Made by a program: the position numbers and the translations under genes | DNA from: Comamonadaceae bacterium | GTDB taxonomy: Bacteria; Pseudomonadota; Gammaproteobacteria; Burkholderiales; Burkholderiaceae_C | NCBI GenBank assembly: GCA_947478725.1 | Contig: CANJWZ010000005.1 | Location: forward strand, 57,660 to 121,659 | Direction of reading: 5' to 3' | DNA: 64,000 nt | The notes under the pieces: generated by a model | Seen by the model: the letters and a program-made list of their open reading frames with translations, nothing else | Told to the model about the DNA's origin: nothing | Database searches by the model: none | Part shown: piece after piece, positions 17,962-27,694 of the stretch | Position numbering within the stretch: the first letter of the stretch is position 1 | Layout: each line of letters begins with the position of its first letter

Positions 17962-18657
17962 TCAGCCAGCGCCCAAATAAAAGTGCCTGATCGGCTTCAA
18001 ATCTGCATCCAGCTCGTACACCAACGGTGTTCCATTGGGGATGTTCAGGCTCACAATGTCGGCGTCTGAGATGTTGTCCAGATACTTGACCAGCGCGCGT
18101 ATGGAGTTGCCGTGCGCAGCCACCACCACCCGCTTGCCGGCTTTCATGGCCGGGGCAATGGCTTCGTTCCAGAACGGCAGCACCCGCTCCACCGTGTCCT
18201 TCAGGCATTCTGTCAAAGGCACCTGGCCGGGCTGCAGCTTGGCATAGCGGCGGTCGGCCCGTTCACTGCGTTCGTCGCCGTGGTTCATGGCAGGCGGCGG
18301 CACGTCATAGCTGCGGCGCCACAGCATGACCTGCTCGTCGCCAAATTTTTTGGCGGTCTCCGCCTTGTTCAGCCCCTGCAAGTCGCCGTAATGCCGCTCA
18401 TTGAGCCGCCAGCTGTTGACCACCGGCAGCCAGGTGCGGTCCATCGCGTCCAGCGTGTGCCACAGGGTGTGGGTGGCGCGTTTGAGCACGCTGGTGTAGG
18501 CCACGTCAAAGTCATAACCAGCCTCATTCAGGAGTTTGCCGGCATTTTTGGCTTGGGCAATACCGGTGTCGGTCAGCGGCACGTCAGCCCAGCCAGTGAA
18601 GCGGTTCTCTAGGTTCCAGGTGGATTCTCCGTGGCGTATCAGGACGAGTTTGGGCAT
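17962..18657 (-). CDS. gpmA: 2,3-bisphosphoglycerate-dependent phosphoglycerate mutase
   Basis: GpmA interconverts 3- and 2-phosphoglycerate in glycolysis. The catalytic phosphohistidine is in [10 protein letters not shown] (residues 6-15); [18 protein letters not shown] and the second histidine in [12 protein letters not shown] are conserved. The protein is 231 residues and stops at HFYLGAG. As I recall, family members of 245-250 residues continue with a flexible Ala/Lys-rich tail that closes over the active site. The missing tail may be natural or a small 3' mutation. Confidence 0.93.
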   Translation of the reverse strand: MPKLVLIRHGESTWNLENRFTGWADVPLTDTGIAQAKNAGKLLNEAGYDFDVAYTSVLKRATHTLWHTLDAMDRTWLPVVNSWRLNERHYGDLQGLNKAETAKKFGDEQVMLWRRSYDVPPPAMNHGDERSERADRRYAKLQPGQVPLTECLKDTVERVLPFWNEAIAPAMKAGKRVVVAAHGNSIRALVKYLDNISDADIVSLNIPNGTPLVYELDADLKPIRHFYLGAG

Positions 18658-18782
18658 AAATAAGGCGGTTTAAAAAGGCTAAATGGGGCAAAACTGCTGA
18701 AAGTACATCCCATCATTCTAAAATCATGGGCTTGGCACCCATTGCCCAACACTTTCTTCAAAGTTCTTTCCAAAGGCACAAC

Positions 18783-19199
18783 GTGAAATTTCTGATCGAT
18801 AACTGGATGCTGATCTCCATTGCCGTGGCCTCTGGCGGCTTGTTGGTCTGGCCCATGGTGGCCAGCGGTATGAATGCAGGCGCATTGAGCGCCACGGGTG
18901 CGGTGACCCTCATCAACCGCGAAAAGGCGGTGGTCATCGATGTGAGCGAAACCGATGAATTTGCAGCGGGCCATGTGGGCGGGGCGAAAAATGTGCCTTT
19001 TGCCGAGCTGGAAAACAAGCTGCCGCTGGCGGCAAAAAACAAGGCCTTGCCCTTGATTCTGGTCTGCGCCACCGGCGCGCGGGCCCATCGCGCTGTGGCT
19101 GTGGCCAAAAAGCTGGGTTACGACCAGGCTCAGGCCCTCCATGGCGGCCTCAAGGCCTGGAGAGAAGCCAGCCTGCCGGTTGAGAAAGCACAGGCCTGA
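18783..19199 (+). CDS. Membrane-anchored rhodanese-like protein
   Basis: A 138-residue protein starting at the GTG at 18783 (after an AAAGG site); an upstream in-frame ATG would add 19 residues without a family match. It has one N-terminal transmembrane helix (about residues 8-28) and a rhodanese domain with VVIDVSETDEFAAGHVGGAK. The active-site loop is VCATGARAHRA, with the persulfide-forming Cys. It likely faces the periplasm or the inner membrane surface. The gene is divergent from gpmA and directly precedes grxC (3-base gap), secB and gpsA, a conserved block. Confidence 0.9.
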   Translation: MKFLIDNWMLISIAVASGGLLVWPMVASGMNAGALSATGAVTLINREKAVVIDVSETDEFAAGHVGGAKNVPFAELENKLPLAAKNKALPLILVCATGARAHRAVAVAKKLGYDQAQALHGGLKAWREASLPVEKAQA

Positions 19200-19202
19200 A
19201 CC

Positions 19203-19460
19203 ATGAACGCCGTCAAAATCTACACCACTGGCACTTGCCCCTACTGCATCGCTGCCAAACAGCTGCTTGCCAAACGGGGCGTGACGGCGCTGAACGAAAT
19301 CCGGGTCGACCTGACCCCGGGTGAGCGCGAAAAAATGATGCAAATCACCAACCGACGCACCGTGCCGCAAATTTTCATTGGCGATACCCATGTGGGCGGC
19401 TGCGACGACCTGGTGGCACTCGACAACAGGGGCGGCCTGTTGCCCCTGCTCAATGCCTAG
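19203..19460 (+). CDS. grxC: Glutaredoxin 3
   Basis: The 85-residue protein is a dithiol glutaredoxin with the CPYC active site (residues 12-15 in YTTGTCPYCIAAKQLL), the cis-proline loop RRTVPQIFIG and the glutathione-binding GGCDDLVALD. It reduces protein disulfides and glutathione mixed disulfides in the cytoplasm. It starts three bases after the rhodanese stop and is followed 74 bp later by secB, so a joint operon is likely. Confidence 0.95.
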   Translation: MNAVKIYTTGTCPYCIAAKQLLAKRGVTALNEIRVDLTPGEREKMMQITNRRTVPQIFIGDTHVGGCDDLVALDNRGGLLPLLNA

Positions 19461-19534
19461 CGAGAACGCCGATGTCGTGTCGGGCGTTCATCGCATAATC
19501 CCCCCATCTTTTTATTGCAACCTGAAAGCTCTTC

Positions 19535-20011
19535 ATGGCCGAAGCCAATCTTGACCCGGTGTTTCAAATTCAGCGCGTTTACCTCAAGGATCTGTCGCTG
19601 GAGCAACCCAATTCTCCAGAAATTTTGCTCAACCAGGAGCAGCCTGGCGTCGATATCCAGCTCGGTGTGGAGGCCGCACCGGTTGCCGACGGCCTGTTTG
19701 AAGTCACGGTGACTGCCACCATTCACGCCAAGATTGCAGACAAAACCGTGTTTTTGGTGGAAGCCAAGCAGGCCGGCATTTTTGAATTGCGCAACATGCC
19801 GCAAGAACAACTCGGTGCCGTTCTGGGCATCGCCTGTCCGCAAATTGTGTACCCCTACCTGCGCGGCAATGTGGCCGATGTGGTCCAGCGTGGCGGCTTT
19901 CCGCCCGTGCACCTGGCTGAAATCAATTTTCAGGCCATGTACGAGCAGCAGCAGGCCCAGGCCGCTGAGGCTGCAGCTGCAATGCCCGCCGCGCCACAAA
20001 TCATTGTCTGA
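19535..20011 (+). CDS. secB: Protein-export chaperone SecB
   Basis: SecB is a tetrameric cytoplasmic chaperone that keeps preproteins unfolded and delivers them to SecA. The 158 residues fit the family. Signatures include [20 protein letters not shown] (residues 9-28), [20 protein letters not shown] and a C-terminal [20 protein letters not shown]. An Ala/Gln-rich tail, which normally docks on SecA, ends the protein. It lies between grxC and gpsA, as is standard in proteobacteria. Confidence 0.96.
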   Translation: MAEANLDPVFQIQRVYLKDLSLEQPNSPEILLNQEQPGVDIQLGVEAAPVADGLFEVTVTATIHAKIADKTVFLVEAKQAGIFELRNMPQEQLGAVLGIACPQIVYPYLRGNVADVVQRGGFPPVHLAEINFQAMYEQQQAQAAEAAAAMPAAPQIIV

Positions 20012-20033
20012 GGGGTCTCATGGTCGTTAGATC

Positions 20034-21047
20034 ATGAAAATCGCTGTTTTGGGTGCCGGTGCCTGGGGTACAGCGCTGGCCGTCAATGCTGCATCCCGCC
20101 ACCAGGTGACCTTGTGGGCGCGTGATGCGTCGCATAGCAAAGCGCTGGCCGACCAGCGGGTCAACGCCCGTTATCTGCCCGACATGGCATTGCCTGACAA
20201 CCTGCGCTTGGCCGGGGGTGCCGCACTTTTACAGGACACCGTCCGGGGTCAGGACCTGATCATCATCGCTACGCCGATGTCCGGTTTGCGCGGCATGCTG
20301 TTGGCCTTTGGTGGCACGTCTGCCCCTGTTGCCTGGCTCTGCAAGGGCTTTGAAACCCCTCAAAAAACCGATGGCCATCCATCATTTGGCCTTCTAGCCC
20401 ATGAAATACATAGGCAAGTAGCTCCTGATTTAATAGCGGGCGTGTTGAGTGGCCCGAGCTTTGCACAAGAAGTTGCGCGCGGCCAGCCGACGGCACTGGT
20501 GGCCGCCAGCAAGCACGCCGCCGTGCGCGACGCACTGGTGGCCGCCTTTCACAGCCCCACGCTGCGGGTTTATGCCAACGACGACATCGTCGGCGTTGAA
20601 GTTGGCGGCGCCGTCAAAAACGTGCTGGCGATCGCGACGGGTTTGTGCGACGGTCTTCACTTGGGCCTGAATGCCCGAGCCGCGCTGATCACGCGTGGAC
20701 TGGCTGAAATGACGCGCTTAGGCGTCGCGCTGGGTGCCAGGGCAGAGACATTGACCGGCCTGTCGGGCTTGGGCGACTTGGTGCTGACGGCGACAGGTGA
20801 CTTGAGCCGCAATCGCAAGGTCGGCTTAGCTCTTGCCCAAGGCAAAACACTGCCAGAAGCCGTTGCCGCCCTCGGTCACGTGGCCGAAGGCGTGTACTGC
20901 GCCCGCACCGTGGTGCAGCGCGCAGACAGTCTGGGCATTGAGATGCCGATATCACAAGGCGTGGTGGCCTTGCTCGATGGGCAGATCACCCCGGATCAGG
21001 CGGTCGCTGCACTGATGGGGCGCGGACCCAAAGGCGAAGCCCTGTAG
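20034..21047 (+). CDS. gpsA: Glycerol-3-phosphate dehydrogenase [NAD(P)+]
   Basis: GpsA reduces dihydroxyacetone phosphate to sn-glycerol 3-phosphate for phospholipid synthesis. The 337-residue protein has the dinucleotide loop [14 protein letters not shown] (residues 4-17), [15 protein letters not shown] and the catalytic region [16 protein letters not shown]. The stretch of about residues 119-135 is encoded by an AT-rich dispersed repeat lying in reverse orientation. Its codons include CTA, ATA, AGG, TTA and ATA within 18 positions, unlike the GC-rich remainder. The frame is open and conserved blocks flank it, so the enzyme is probably active. Confidence 0.95.
   Translation: MKIAVLGAGAWGTALAVNAASRHQVTLWARDASHSKALADQRVNARYLPDMALPDNLRLAGGAALLQDTVRGQDLIIIATPMSGLRGMLLAFGGTSAPVAWLCKGFETPQKTDGHPSFGLLAHEIHRQVAPDLIAGVLSGPSFAQEVARGQPTALVAASKHAAVRDALVAAFHSPTLRVYANDDIVGVEVGGAVKNVLAIATGLCDGLHLGLNARAALITRGLAEMTRLGVALGARAETLTGLSGLGDLVLTATGDLSRNRKVGLALAQGKTLPEAVAALGHVAEGVYCARTVVQRADSLGIEMPISQGVVALLDGQITPDQAVAALMGRGPKGEAL
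20388..20440 (-). repeat. AT-rich dispersed repeat, copy 2, inside gpsA
   Basis: Reverse-strand reading starts GCTATTAAATCAGGAGCTAC and ends near TTTCATGGGCTAGAAGGCC. It closely matches the copy at 23735-23795 (GCTATTGAATAAGGAGCTGC at the same place). It is fully inside the gpsA coding frame. Confidence 0.65.
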
Positions 21048-21056
21048 GCCCGCTTT

Positions 21057-21914
<858 letters not shown>

Positions 21915-21934
21915 TCAATCAGCTTTATTTTCAA

Positions 21935-22816
21935 TCACCAGGCATGCAGGCTGTTGACTGGAAAGCTGCCATTTTTAACCGCTGCAACATACGCCTCCAT
22001 CGCCCCGCGCACACTGCCCGCGTCCCCCATGAAGTTGTGGACAAACTTCGGCATCTTGCCCAGGTTCATGCCCAGCATGTCGTGCAGCACCAGCACCTGG
22101 CCGGCGCAACCGTTGCCCGCGCCTATGCCGATGGTCGGGCAGTTGGTGAGCGTGGCAGTCAGCGCCGTGGCCAGCACTTCGGGCACCATTTCAAGCACCA
22201 GCAGGGCTGCGCCTGCGTCTTGCAGGGCACTGGCTTCGCGCTTGAGTTTGGCGGCGGCCTCGTCGGTTTTGCCTTGCACGCGGTAGCCACCCAGCGCATG
22301 AACGGTTTGCGGTGTCAGGCCCAGATGTGCGCACACCGGTATGCCGCGTTCAACCAGAAAATACACCACCTCGGTGGTCCAACCACCGCCTTCGAGTTTG
22401 ACCATGTGCGCGCCGGCCTGCATCAAGGCCGTCGCGCTGCGCATCGCCTGCTCTTTGGACTCGTGATACGTGCCAAATGGCAGGTCGCCAATCAGCCAGG
22501 CCGTGGCCTGCGAGCGGCGCAGGCCGTTGGCCACGCATTCGGTGTGGTGACGCATGGTGTCCAGCGTCACGCCAACCGTGCTGGTCAGGCCCTGGCAGAC
22601 CATGCCCAGAGAGTCGCCCACCAGAATGCATTCAACACCCGCTGCATCAGCCACAGCGGCAAAGGTCGCGTCGTAGGCGGTGAGCATGGTGATTTTTTCG
22701 CCCGATGCATGTATTTCGCGCAGGCGCGGCAGGCTGATGGGCTTGCGCAATGACGGGGTCGATGCGGGGCTGAGCGTGCCGTAAGGGCTGGCGGGCGTGG
22801 GGGTGGGTGTTGTCAT
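21935..22816 (-). CDS. panB: 3-methyl-2-oxobutanoate hydroxymethyltransferase
   Basis: PanB forms ketopantoate from 2-oxoisovalerate and methylenetetrahydrofolate. The 293-residue protein has the metal and substrate motifs [16 protein letters not shown] (about residues 45-60), [11 protein letters not shown] and [35 protein letters not shown] near the C-terminus is diagnostic. A Pro/Thr-rich leader of about 20 residues precedes the catalytic barrel. It is upstream of panC, and scpA precedes it on the same strand. Confidence 0.95.
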   Translation of the reverse strand: MTTPTPTPASPYGTLSPASTPSLRKPISLPRLREIHASGEKITMLTAYDATFAAVADAAGVECILVGDSLGMVCQGLTSTVGVTLDTMRHHTECVANGLRRSQATAWLIGDLPFGTYHESKEQAMRSATALMQAGAHMVKLEGGGWTTEVVYFLVERGIPVCAHLGLTPQTVHALGGYRVQGKTDEAAAKLKREASALQDAGAALLVLEMVPEVLATALTATLTNCPTIGIGAGNGCAGQVLVLHDMLGMNLGKMPKFVHNFMGDAGSVRGAMEAYVAAVKNGSFPVNSLHAW

Positions 22817-22872
22817 GGGGCGACTCCTTCAAGTGTGGAGAGTCTAACCAGCTTTGCGAAGCGAAAAATCCA

Positions 22873-23724
22873 TCAGGTCGGTGTGTAAGCCAGGCGCACA
22901 TAAATCGGCGCATACGCTTCGGCCTGCGTGATTTCCAGCAAGCCTTCTTTTGACAGCTCGAGCAGTGCAATAAACGTGACCACCAGCACGGGCATGCCGC
23001 GCGATGCTTCAAACAGGTCTTCAAACTCCAGAAACTTGCGGCCCTGCAGTTTGCGCAGCACGATGCTCATGTGCTCCCGTACCGACAGTTCTTCACGGCT
23101 GATGACATGGTGCTGCACCAGCCGCGCACGTTTGACGATGTCGCGCCAGGCATCTTGCAAATCGACCACATGCACGTCGGGAAAGCGTGGCTGCAGCGAC
23201 TGCTCTACATACACCTGCGCCCGCAAAAAATCGCGGCCAAACTGCGGCACGGCGTTCAGCTTGTGGGCCGCCAGCTTGATCTGCTCGTATTCCAGCAGGC
23301 GGCGCACCAGCTCGGCTCTCGGGTCTTCGGCTTCCTGGCCTTCTGCCACCTTTTTTGGCGGCAGCAGCATGCGCGACTTGATCTCAATCAGCATCGCGGC
23401 CATCAGCAGGTATTCAGCCGCCAGTTCGAGGTTGGTGGCACGAATCTCGTCAACGTAGACCAGATATTGGCGCGTGACGGCGGCCATCGGAATGTCCAGA
23501 ATATTGAAATTCTGTTTGCGGATCAGGTACAGCAGCAGGTCGAGCGGGCCTTCAAACGCCTCTAGAAACACCTGCAGCGCATCTGGCGGAATGTACAGGT
23601 CGTGCGGCATCGCAAACAGCGGCTCGCCGTACAGGCGCGCCAGCGCCACCTGGTCGATCACAGCCGGCATGTCGGGACTGGGCGATGCGGAGAATTCGCC
23701 AATCAATGTGAGGTCAGTCGTCAC
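22873..23724 (-). CDS. scpA: Segregation and condensation protein A
   Basis: ScpA is the kleisin that bridges SMC ATPase heads in the chromosome-condensing complex. The 283-residue protein has the kleisin N-terminal signature FEGPLDLLLYLIRKQNFNIL (about residues 57-76), YLLMAAMLIEIKSRMLLP, and a winged-helix C-terminus ending in VVTFIALLELSKEGLLEITQ. The first 40 residues are an extension common in Burkholderiales. scpB and smc are not in the window. Confidence 0.93.
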   Translation of the reverse strand: MTTDLTLIGEFSASPSPDMPAVIDQVALARLYGEPLFAMPHDLYIPPDALQVFLEAFEGPLDLLLYLIRKQNFNILDIPMAAVTRQYLVYVDEIRATNLELAAEYLLMAAMLIEIKSRMLLPPKKVAEGQEAEDPRAELVRRLLEYEQIKLAAHKLNAVPQFGRDFLRAQVYVEQSLQPRFPDVHVVDLQDAWRDIVKRARLVQHHVISREELSVREHMSIVLRKLQGRKFLEFEDLFEASRGMPVLVVTFIALLELSKEGLLEITQAEAYAPIYVRLAYTPT

Positions 23725-23734
23725 AACAAGTTGC

Positions 23735-23795
23735 TATTGAATAAGGAGCTGCTCTCGCACATAAATATTGGCTCAGAGGCTGTTTGATGCCTAAA
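23735..23795 (+). repeat. AT-rich dispersed repeat, copy 3
   Basis: Starts TTGCTATTGAATAAGGAGCT and continues to ATATTGGCTCAGAGGCTG. It lies in the gap between scpA and the DUF3460 gene, just upstream of the scpA start, and may contribute leader sequence there. It is the closest partner of the copy embedded in gpsA. Confidence 0.6.
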
Positions 23796-23820
23796 AAGGC
23801 TCAAAACCACTGCGCAACGC

Positions 23821-24048
23821 CTATTTGGCGTTGGGATGGCTGCCAGTGCCGTAGACATACGGCTGCTGGGCCACCCGGGCGTCCAGAAAGTCAGCCTGGT
23901 CAGCGCGGTTGAGTTTTTTGTCCCACAACAGGGCTCGGCCTGCGCGCTGTTCGGCTTCGAGTTTCGGGTTGTTCAGCTTCAGCTGCTCAATGAACTGGGT
24001 GGCGTCAGAGGTGTAGTCGGCGCGGCGGAAGAGGGACAAAAGATTCAT
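23821..24048 (-). CDS. DUF3460 family small protein
   Basis: A 75-residue protein starting at MNLLSLFRRADYTSDATQFI, the usual DUF3460 beginning; an upstream frame extension has no family resemblance. It continues with ELKLNNP-like and RAGRALLWDKKLNR segments and ends YVYGTGSHPNAK. The family is confined mainly to betaproteobacteria, is predicted cytoplasmic and has no known function. It lies next to scpA, panB and panC, its usual surroundings. Confidence 0.82.
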   Translation of the reverse strand: MNLLSLFRRADYTSDATQFIEQLKLNNPKLEAEQRAGRALLWDKKLNRADQADFLDARVAQQPYVYGTGSHPNAK

Positions 24049-24110
24049 GGGCTGCTTTGCTTTAAACGTGTAGTGACCTGATTTTACCGGGCAACAGCCA
24101 CGACGCTTGA

Positions 24111-24872
24111 TCAGCTCGAATGCGGCAGCCGCGCCAGCACGTCGCGCATCACCGGGCGCCACACCAGCAGCAGCAAGGTCAGCGCCAGCGGCAGGGTGGT
24201 CACATAGCCCAAAAACTTGAAACCCAAAGCGCCGCACACCGCACCGATAAAAAAGCTGCAGACCAGCAGCAAGTGCAGGCGCAGCTTTTGCCGGTTGGCG
24301 CGCACTGGCTCTGCGGGGTCGGCCTGGGTGCGATTGATGCGGTTGATGTACAGCAGCTTGCCCAGCTCAATGCCCAGGTCGGTCACCAGCCCGGTCACGT
24401 GGGTGGTGCGAATTTCAGCTTTGGATATTTTGGTGATGACCGCGTTCTGCAAGCCCATGATGAAGCAAAGCAGCAACACCGTCAGCGGCACGAAGAAATT
24501 TGACCACAGGCTGATGGCAGCGCCAAAAATGCCAAAAATCAGCAGCAGGGCGGACTCCAGCAGCAGCGGCAAGCCGTAAGCGCTGGCCAGCTTTTCGCGC
24601 AGCCCCCAATTGACCAGCCAGGCGGTTGTCATGGCACCCAGCAAAAAAGCCGCCAAGGCCCCCAAACTGGCCGCCGCCAGGGCAAGATTGCCCAGCACCA
24701 GGTTGTCAGCCAAGGCTGACACCACGCCCGTCATGTGCGAGGTGTAGGTGCCGACCGCTAAAAAACCGCCCGCGTTGATGGCTCCCGCCACAAAAGCCAG
24801 CACCGCACCCAATCGTGCGTTGGTTTGCAGCGTTCGGTTGTCAATGTCGGTCCAGCCGTGAAAGGGGTGCAT
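24111..24872 (-). CDS. DUF1275 (YoaK-type) membrane protein
   Basis: A 253-residue inner-membrane protein with about six hydrophobic helices. DUF1275 signatures are visible: LAFVAGAINAGGFLAVGTYT near residue 30, SHMTG at about residue 45, LCFIMGLQNAVITKISKAEI and RTTHVTGLVTDLGIELG. The family is suggested to transport small solutes, but substrates are unknown. It ends 19 bases upstream of the vapB-vapC pair read in the same direction relative to it, with no sign of a shared function. Confidence 0.87.
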   Translation of the reverse strand: MHPFHGWTDIDNRTLQTNARLGAVLAFVAGAINAGGFLAVGTYTSHMTGVVSALADNLVLGNLALAAASLGALAAFLLGAMTTAWLVNWGLREKLASAYGLPLLLESALLLIFGIFGAAISLWSNFFVPLTVLLLCFIMGLQNAVITKISKAEIRTTHVTGLVTDLGIELGKLLYINRINRTQADPAEPVRANRQKLRLHLLLVCSFFIGAVCGALGFKFLGYVTTLPLALTLLLLVWRPVMRDVLARLPHSS

Positions 24873-24891
24873 GGGGCTGGTCCGGCTGGGC

Positions 24892-25266
24892 TTATTCTTT
24901 TGCGTGGTAGCTCACGCCCGGCAAATCTTTGTAATCAGCATTTTGCGTCCAAAAGGTGGCTTTGAATTCTCTGGCGATGCTGTACATCACCGCGTCGGCC
25001 ATGGCCAAGCGGTATTTTTGAGCGATGTCCGAGGCTGCTATGGCTCTTTGTGCGCTTAGCTCAACGATCGTCCCACGGCGCATGACCTCAAGACACTCGT
25101 CGCGATGTGCCGCGTCAGCGTGACGGCTTAAAAAACGATGGACTTCAAAAAAAGACAGTGCTGGCACGATGAGCAGCGCCGTCTTTTCAATCGCCGGTGC
25201 GAAGTTGCCGGCGCTCGGGGTGTCGATGAAATATTCAATCCACCCGGAAGAGTCAACGACGTTCAT
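24892..25266 (-). CDS. vapC: Type II toxin VapC, PIN domain ribonuclease
   Basis: This 124-residue PIN domain protein has the first metal-binding Asp in MNVVDSSGWIEYF, a Glu in SFFEVHRFL, and later acidic residues in LAMADAVMYSIAREF and WTQNADY, together forming the usual acidic metal pocket for RNA cleavage. I start it at the ATG at 25266 rather than the TTG one codon upstream. Its ATG overlaps the antitoxin stop (TGATG), the standard coupling. The RNA target is unknown. Confidence 0.9.
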   Translation of the reverse strand: MNVVDSSGWIEYFIDTPSAGNFAPAIEKTALLIVPALSFFEVHRFLSRHADAAHRDECLEVMRRGTIVELSAQRAIAASDIAQKYRLAMADAVMYSIAREFKATFWTQNADYKDLPGVSYHAKE

Positions 25267-25496
25267 CAAAACCGATCGGGCTCTTTGGGCATGTCGGTGT
25301 TGATGTTGCCCAAGTGGCGTAGGAAGCCTCGGTAGGCGCTGACAGGCAACTCAGGTTTGAGAGTCGCCTCTTTATCGCCACAGAAAAACTTGACTTTTGA
25401 GCCTTCAACCAAACCCAGGCGGGCGCGCATGGCGGCAGGCAGGGTAATTTGCCCTTTGCTGCTGACGGTGGCGTCTAATTCGAGAATGTCTGACAT
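25266..25496 (-). CDS. vapB: Antitoxin VapB, AbrB/MazE-type DNA-binding protein
   Basis: A 76-residue protein with an N-terminal swapped-hairpin AbrB domain (DATVSSKGQITLPAAMRARL, residues 8-27). The C-terminal part (PVSAYRGFLRHLGNINTD) is expected to wrap around the VapC toxin. It precedes vapC in one operon. Such pairs repress their own promoter. The upstream DNA contains small inverted repeats (AACTC and GAGTT about 45 bases before the start; GTAAG and CTTAC further out) that could be the operator. Confidence 0.88.
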   Translation of the reverse strand: MSDILELDATVSSKGQITLPAAMRARLGLVEGSKVKFFCGDKEATLKPELPVSAYRGFLRHLGNINTDMPKEPDRF

Positions 25497-25574
25497 ACAA
25501 GACTCCTGTTGCTGGAGGAGGTAAGTATGAACTCAAAGTAAGGAGTTGTCAAAATGCTTACTTTTTTCGAGTTA

Positions 25575-27617
25575 CTACTTAACCCGCATCCCCGGTATCG
25601 CACCGGGCAGCGGTTCTAGCACATAAATCCCCGGTTGCAGCTTTTCATCGCTGTGGCTGGCAGCTAGCACCATGCCTTCGCTGATGCCGAACTTCATTTT
25701 GCGCGGTGCCAGATTGGCGACCATGACGGTGTGTTTGCCGATCAGGTCTTCGGGTTTGTAGGCGCTGGCGATGCCGCTGAAGACGTTGCGCGTCTGGCCT
25801 TCACCCACATCCAGCGTCAGGCGCAGCAGCTTGACCGAGCCCTCGACCGCTTCGCAGTTGACGATTTTGGCGATCCGCAGGTCGATTTTGGCGAAGTCGT
25901 CGATGGAAATTAGGGGGGCTAAGGCCTCACCGCCGGGGGTGAGTTTTTCGGGCTCGGACGCGGCTGGGGCTTCGAACAAGGCATCGAGTTGCTCTGGGGT
26001 GACGCGCTGCATGAGGTGCTGGTAAACACCAACTTGATGGCCCACTGTCAGGGGAATCGCCGCGTTTGTGAAGTTCAAGGCGTCGCACTGCAGGAACTGC
26101 TCAATCGCTGTGGCCACACCGGGCATCACCGGCTTAAGGCACGCAGCCATGACTCTGAAGCGCTGAATTGCCTCAGAGCTTTTTTCTGCCGCCAATTCAA
26201 CATGGCCTTCTTTGACCAGTTTCCAGGGGGCAGCCGCATCAAAAAGTGAGTTAACGTTGTCTGCAAAGGTCATGACTTCGCGCATCGCTTTGGCGTATTC
26301 GCGTTGATCGAAATGATCCGCGACAAGTCGCAAAAGATCAGCTGACTTCGTGCCTGAGGCTTCGCCAGAAGCGACCAATTTGCCATCGGGTAAAAACTTG
26401 GCTGCACGACTGGCAATGTTGACGAACTTTCCCACCAAATCACTGTTCACCCGCAGCATGAAATCATCAGCGTTGAAGTCGATGTCTTCGTTCTTGGCAT
26501 TCAACTTTGCCGCCAGGTAATAGCGCAGCCACTCCGGGTTCATGCCCAGGCTCAGGTACTTGAGCGGGTCCAGGCCGGTGCCTCGGCTTTTGCTCATTTT
26601 TTCGCCGTTGTTGACGGTTAAAAAGCCGTGAACGTGAATTTTGTCTGGCGTTTTTCGGCCGCTGAACTTGAGCATGGCGGGCCAGAACAGGGTGTGGAAA
26701 GTCACGATGTCTTTACCGATGAAGTGGTGCTGTTCCAAACCATCTTGAGCCATGTAGGCTTCAAAATTTTCGCCACGTTTTTCAAGCAGGTTTTTCAGCG
26801 ACGCCAGGTAGCCCACAGGCGCATCGAGCCACACATAAAAATACTTGCCCGGCGCATCCGGGATTTCAATGCCAAAGTAAGGTGCATCACGGCTGATGTC
26901 CCAGTCACCCAGGCCTTCGCTTTTGCTGCCGTCGGGGTTGGTTCTAACGCTAAACCATTCTTTCACCTTGTTGGCGACTTCGGGTTGCAATTTCCCATCC
27001 TGGGTCCAGCTTTGCAGAAAATCAACACAGCGCTGGTCTGACAGTTTGAAGAAAAAATGCTCAGAGCTTTTCAACACCGGCGTGGCACCCGACAAGGCTG
27101 AATACGGCTTGATCAGATCCGTGGGCGCATACACCGCGCCGCAGTTTTCGCAGTTGTCGCCATACTGGTCTTGAGTACCGCATTTGGGGCAGGTGCCTTT
27201 GATGTAGCGGTCGGGCAAAAACATGTTTTTTTCGGGGTCGAAAAACTGCTCAATCGTTTTGACATCGATCAGGTCATTGGCTTTGAGGTCACGATAAATC
27301 TGCCGGGCCAATTCGTGGTTTTCGGGCGAATCGGTGGAGCTCCAGTTGTCAAAGCTGATCTGAAAACCGTCCAGGTATTCCTTGCGGCCCGCTGCAATGT
27401 TGGCCACAAACTGCTGTGGCGTCACGCCGGCTTTTTCGGCTGCAATCATGATCGGTGCGCCATGCGCATCATCGGCGCCGACAAAATTGACCTGGTTGCC
27501 TTGCATGCGCTGAAACCTCACCCAAATATCGGCCTGGATATATTCCATGATGTGGCCAATGTGAAACTTGCCATTGGCGTACGGCAGGGCGGTGGTGACA
27601 AAAAGTTGACGGGACAT
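25575..27617 (-). CDS. metG: Methionyl-tRNA synthetase
   Basis: Class I synthetase charging tRNA with methionine. I use the ATG at 27617 ([19 protein letters not shown]), since the frame upstream opens only with TTG. The 680 residues include the HIGH motif (FHIGHIMEY), a zinc knuckle with CPKCG and CENCG pairs (about residues 140-160), the KMSKS motif ([11 protein letters not shown]), and a C-terminal tRNA-binding OB domain (from about residue 575, with [20 protein letters not shown]). It is divergent from mrp, with 77 bp between the starts. Confidence 0.96.
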   Translation of the reverse strand: MSRQLFVTTALPYANGKFHIGHIMEYIQADIWVRFQRMQGNQVNFVGADDAHGAPIMIAAEKAGVTPQQFVANIAAGRKEYLDGFQISFDNWSSTDSPENHELARQIYRDLKANDLIDVKTIEQFFDPEKNMFLPDRYIKGTCPKCGTQDQYGDNCENCGAVYAPTDLIKPYSALSGATPVLKSSEHFFFKLSDQRCVDFLQSWTQDGKLQPEVANKVKEWFSVRTNPDGSKSEGLGDWDISRDAPYFGIEIPDAPGKYFYVWLDAPVGYLASLKNLLEKRGENFEAYMAQDGLEQHHFIGKDIVTFHTLFWPAMLKFSGRKTPDKIHVHGFLTVNNGEKMSKSRGTGLDPLKYLSLGMNPEWLRYYLAAKLNAKNEDIDFNADDFMLRVNSDLVGKFVNIASRAAKFLPDGKLVASGEASGTKSADLLRLVADHFDQREYAKAMREVMTFADNVNSLFDAAAPWKLVKEGHVELAAEKSSEAIQRFRVMAACLKPVMPGVATAIEQFLQCDALNFTNAAIPLTVGHQVGVYQHLMQRVTPEQLDALFEAPAASEPEKLTPGGEALAPLISIDDFAKIDLRIAKIVNCEAVEGSVKLLRLTLDVGEGQTRNVFSGIASAYKPEDLIGKHTVMVANLAPRKMKFGISEGMVLAASHSDEKLQPGIYVLEPLPGAIPGMRVK

Positions 27618-27694
27618 CAGTGGTGCTTTATTCGAGGGCAATCAGCCATTTTAAGTGTCTTGGCTACACTCGTCAGCTAACCGGAAGCCCCAGC

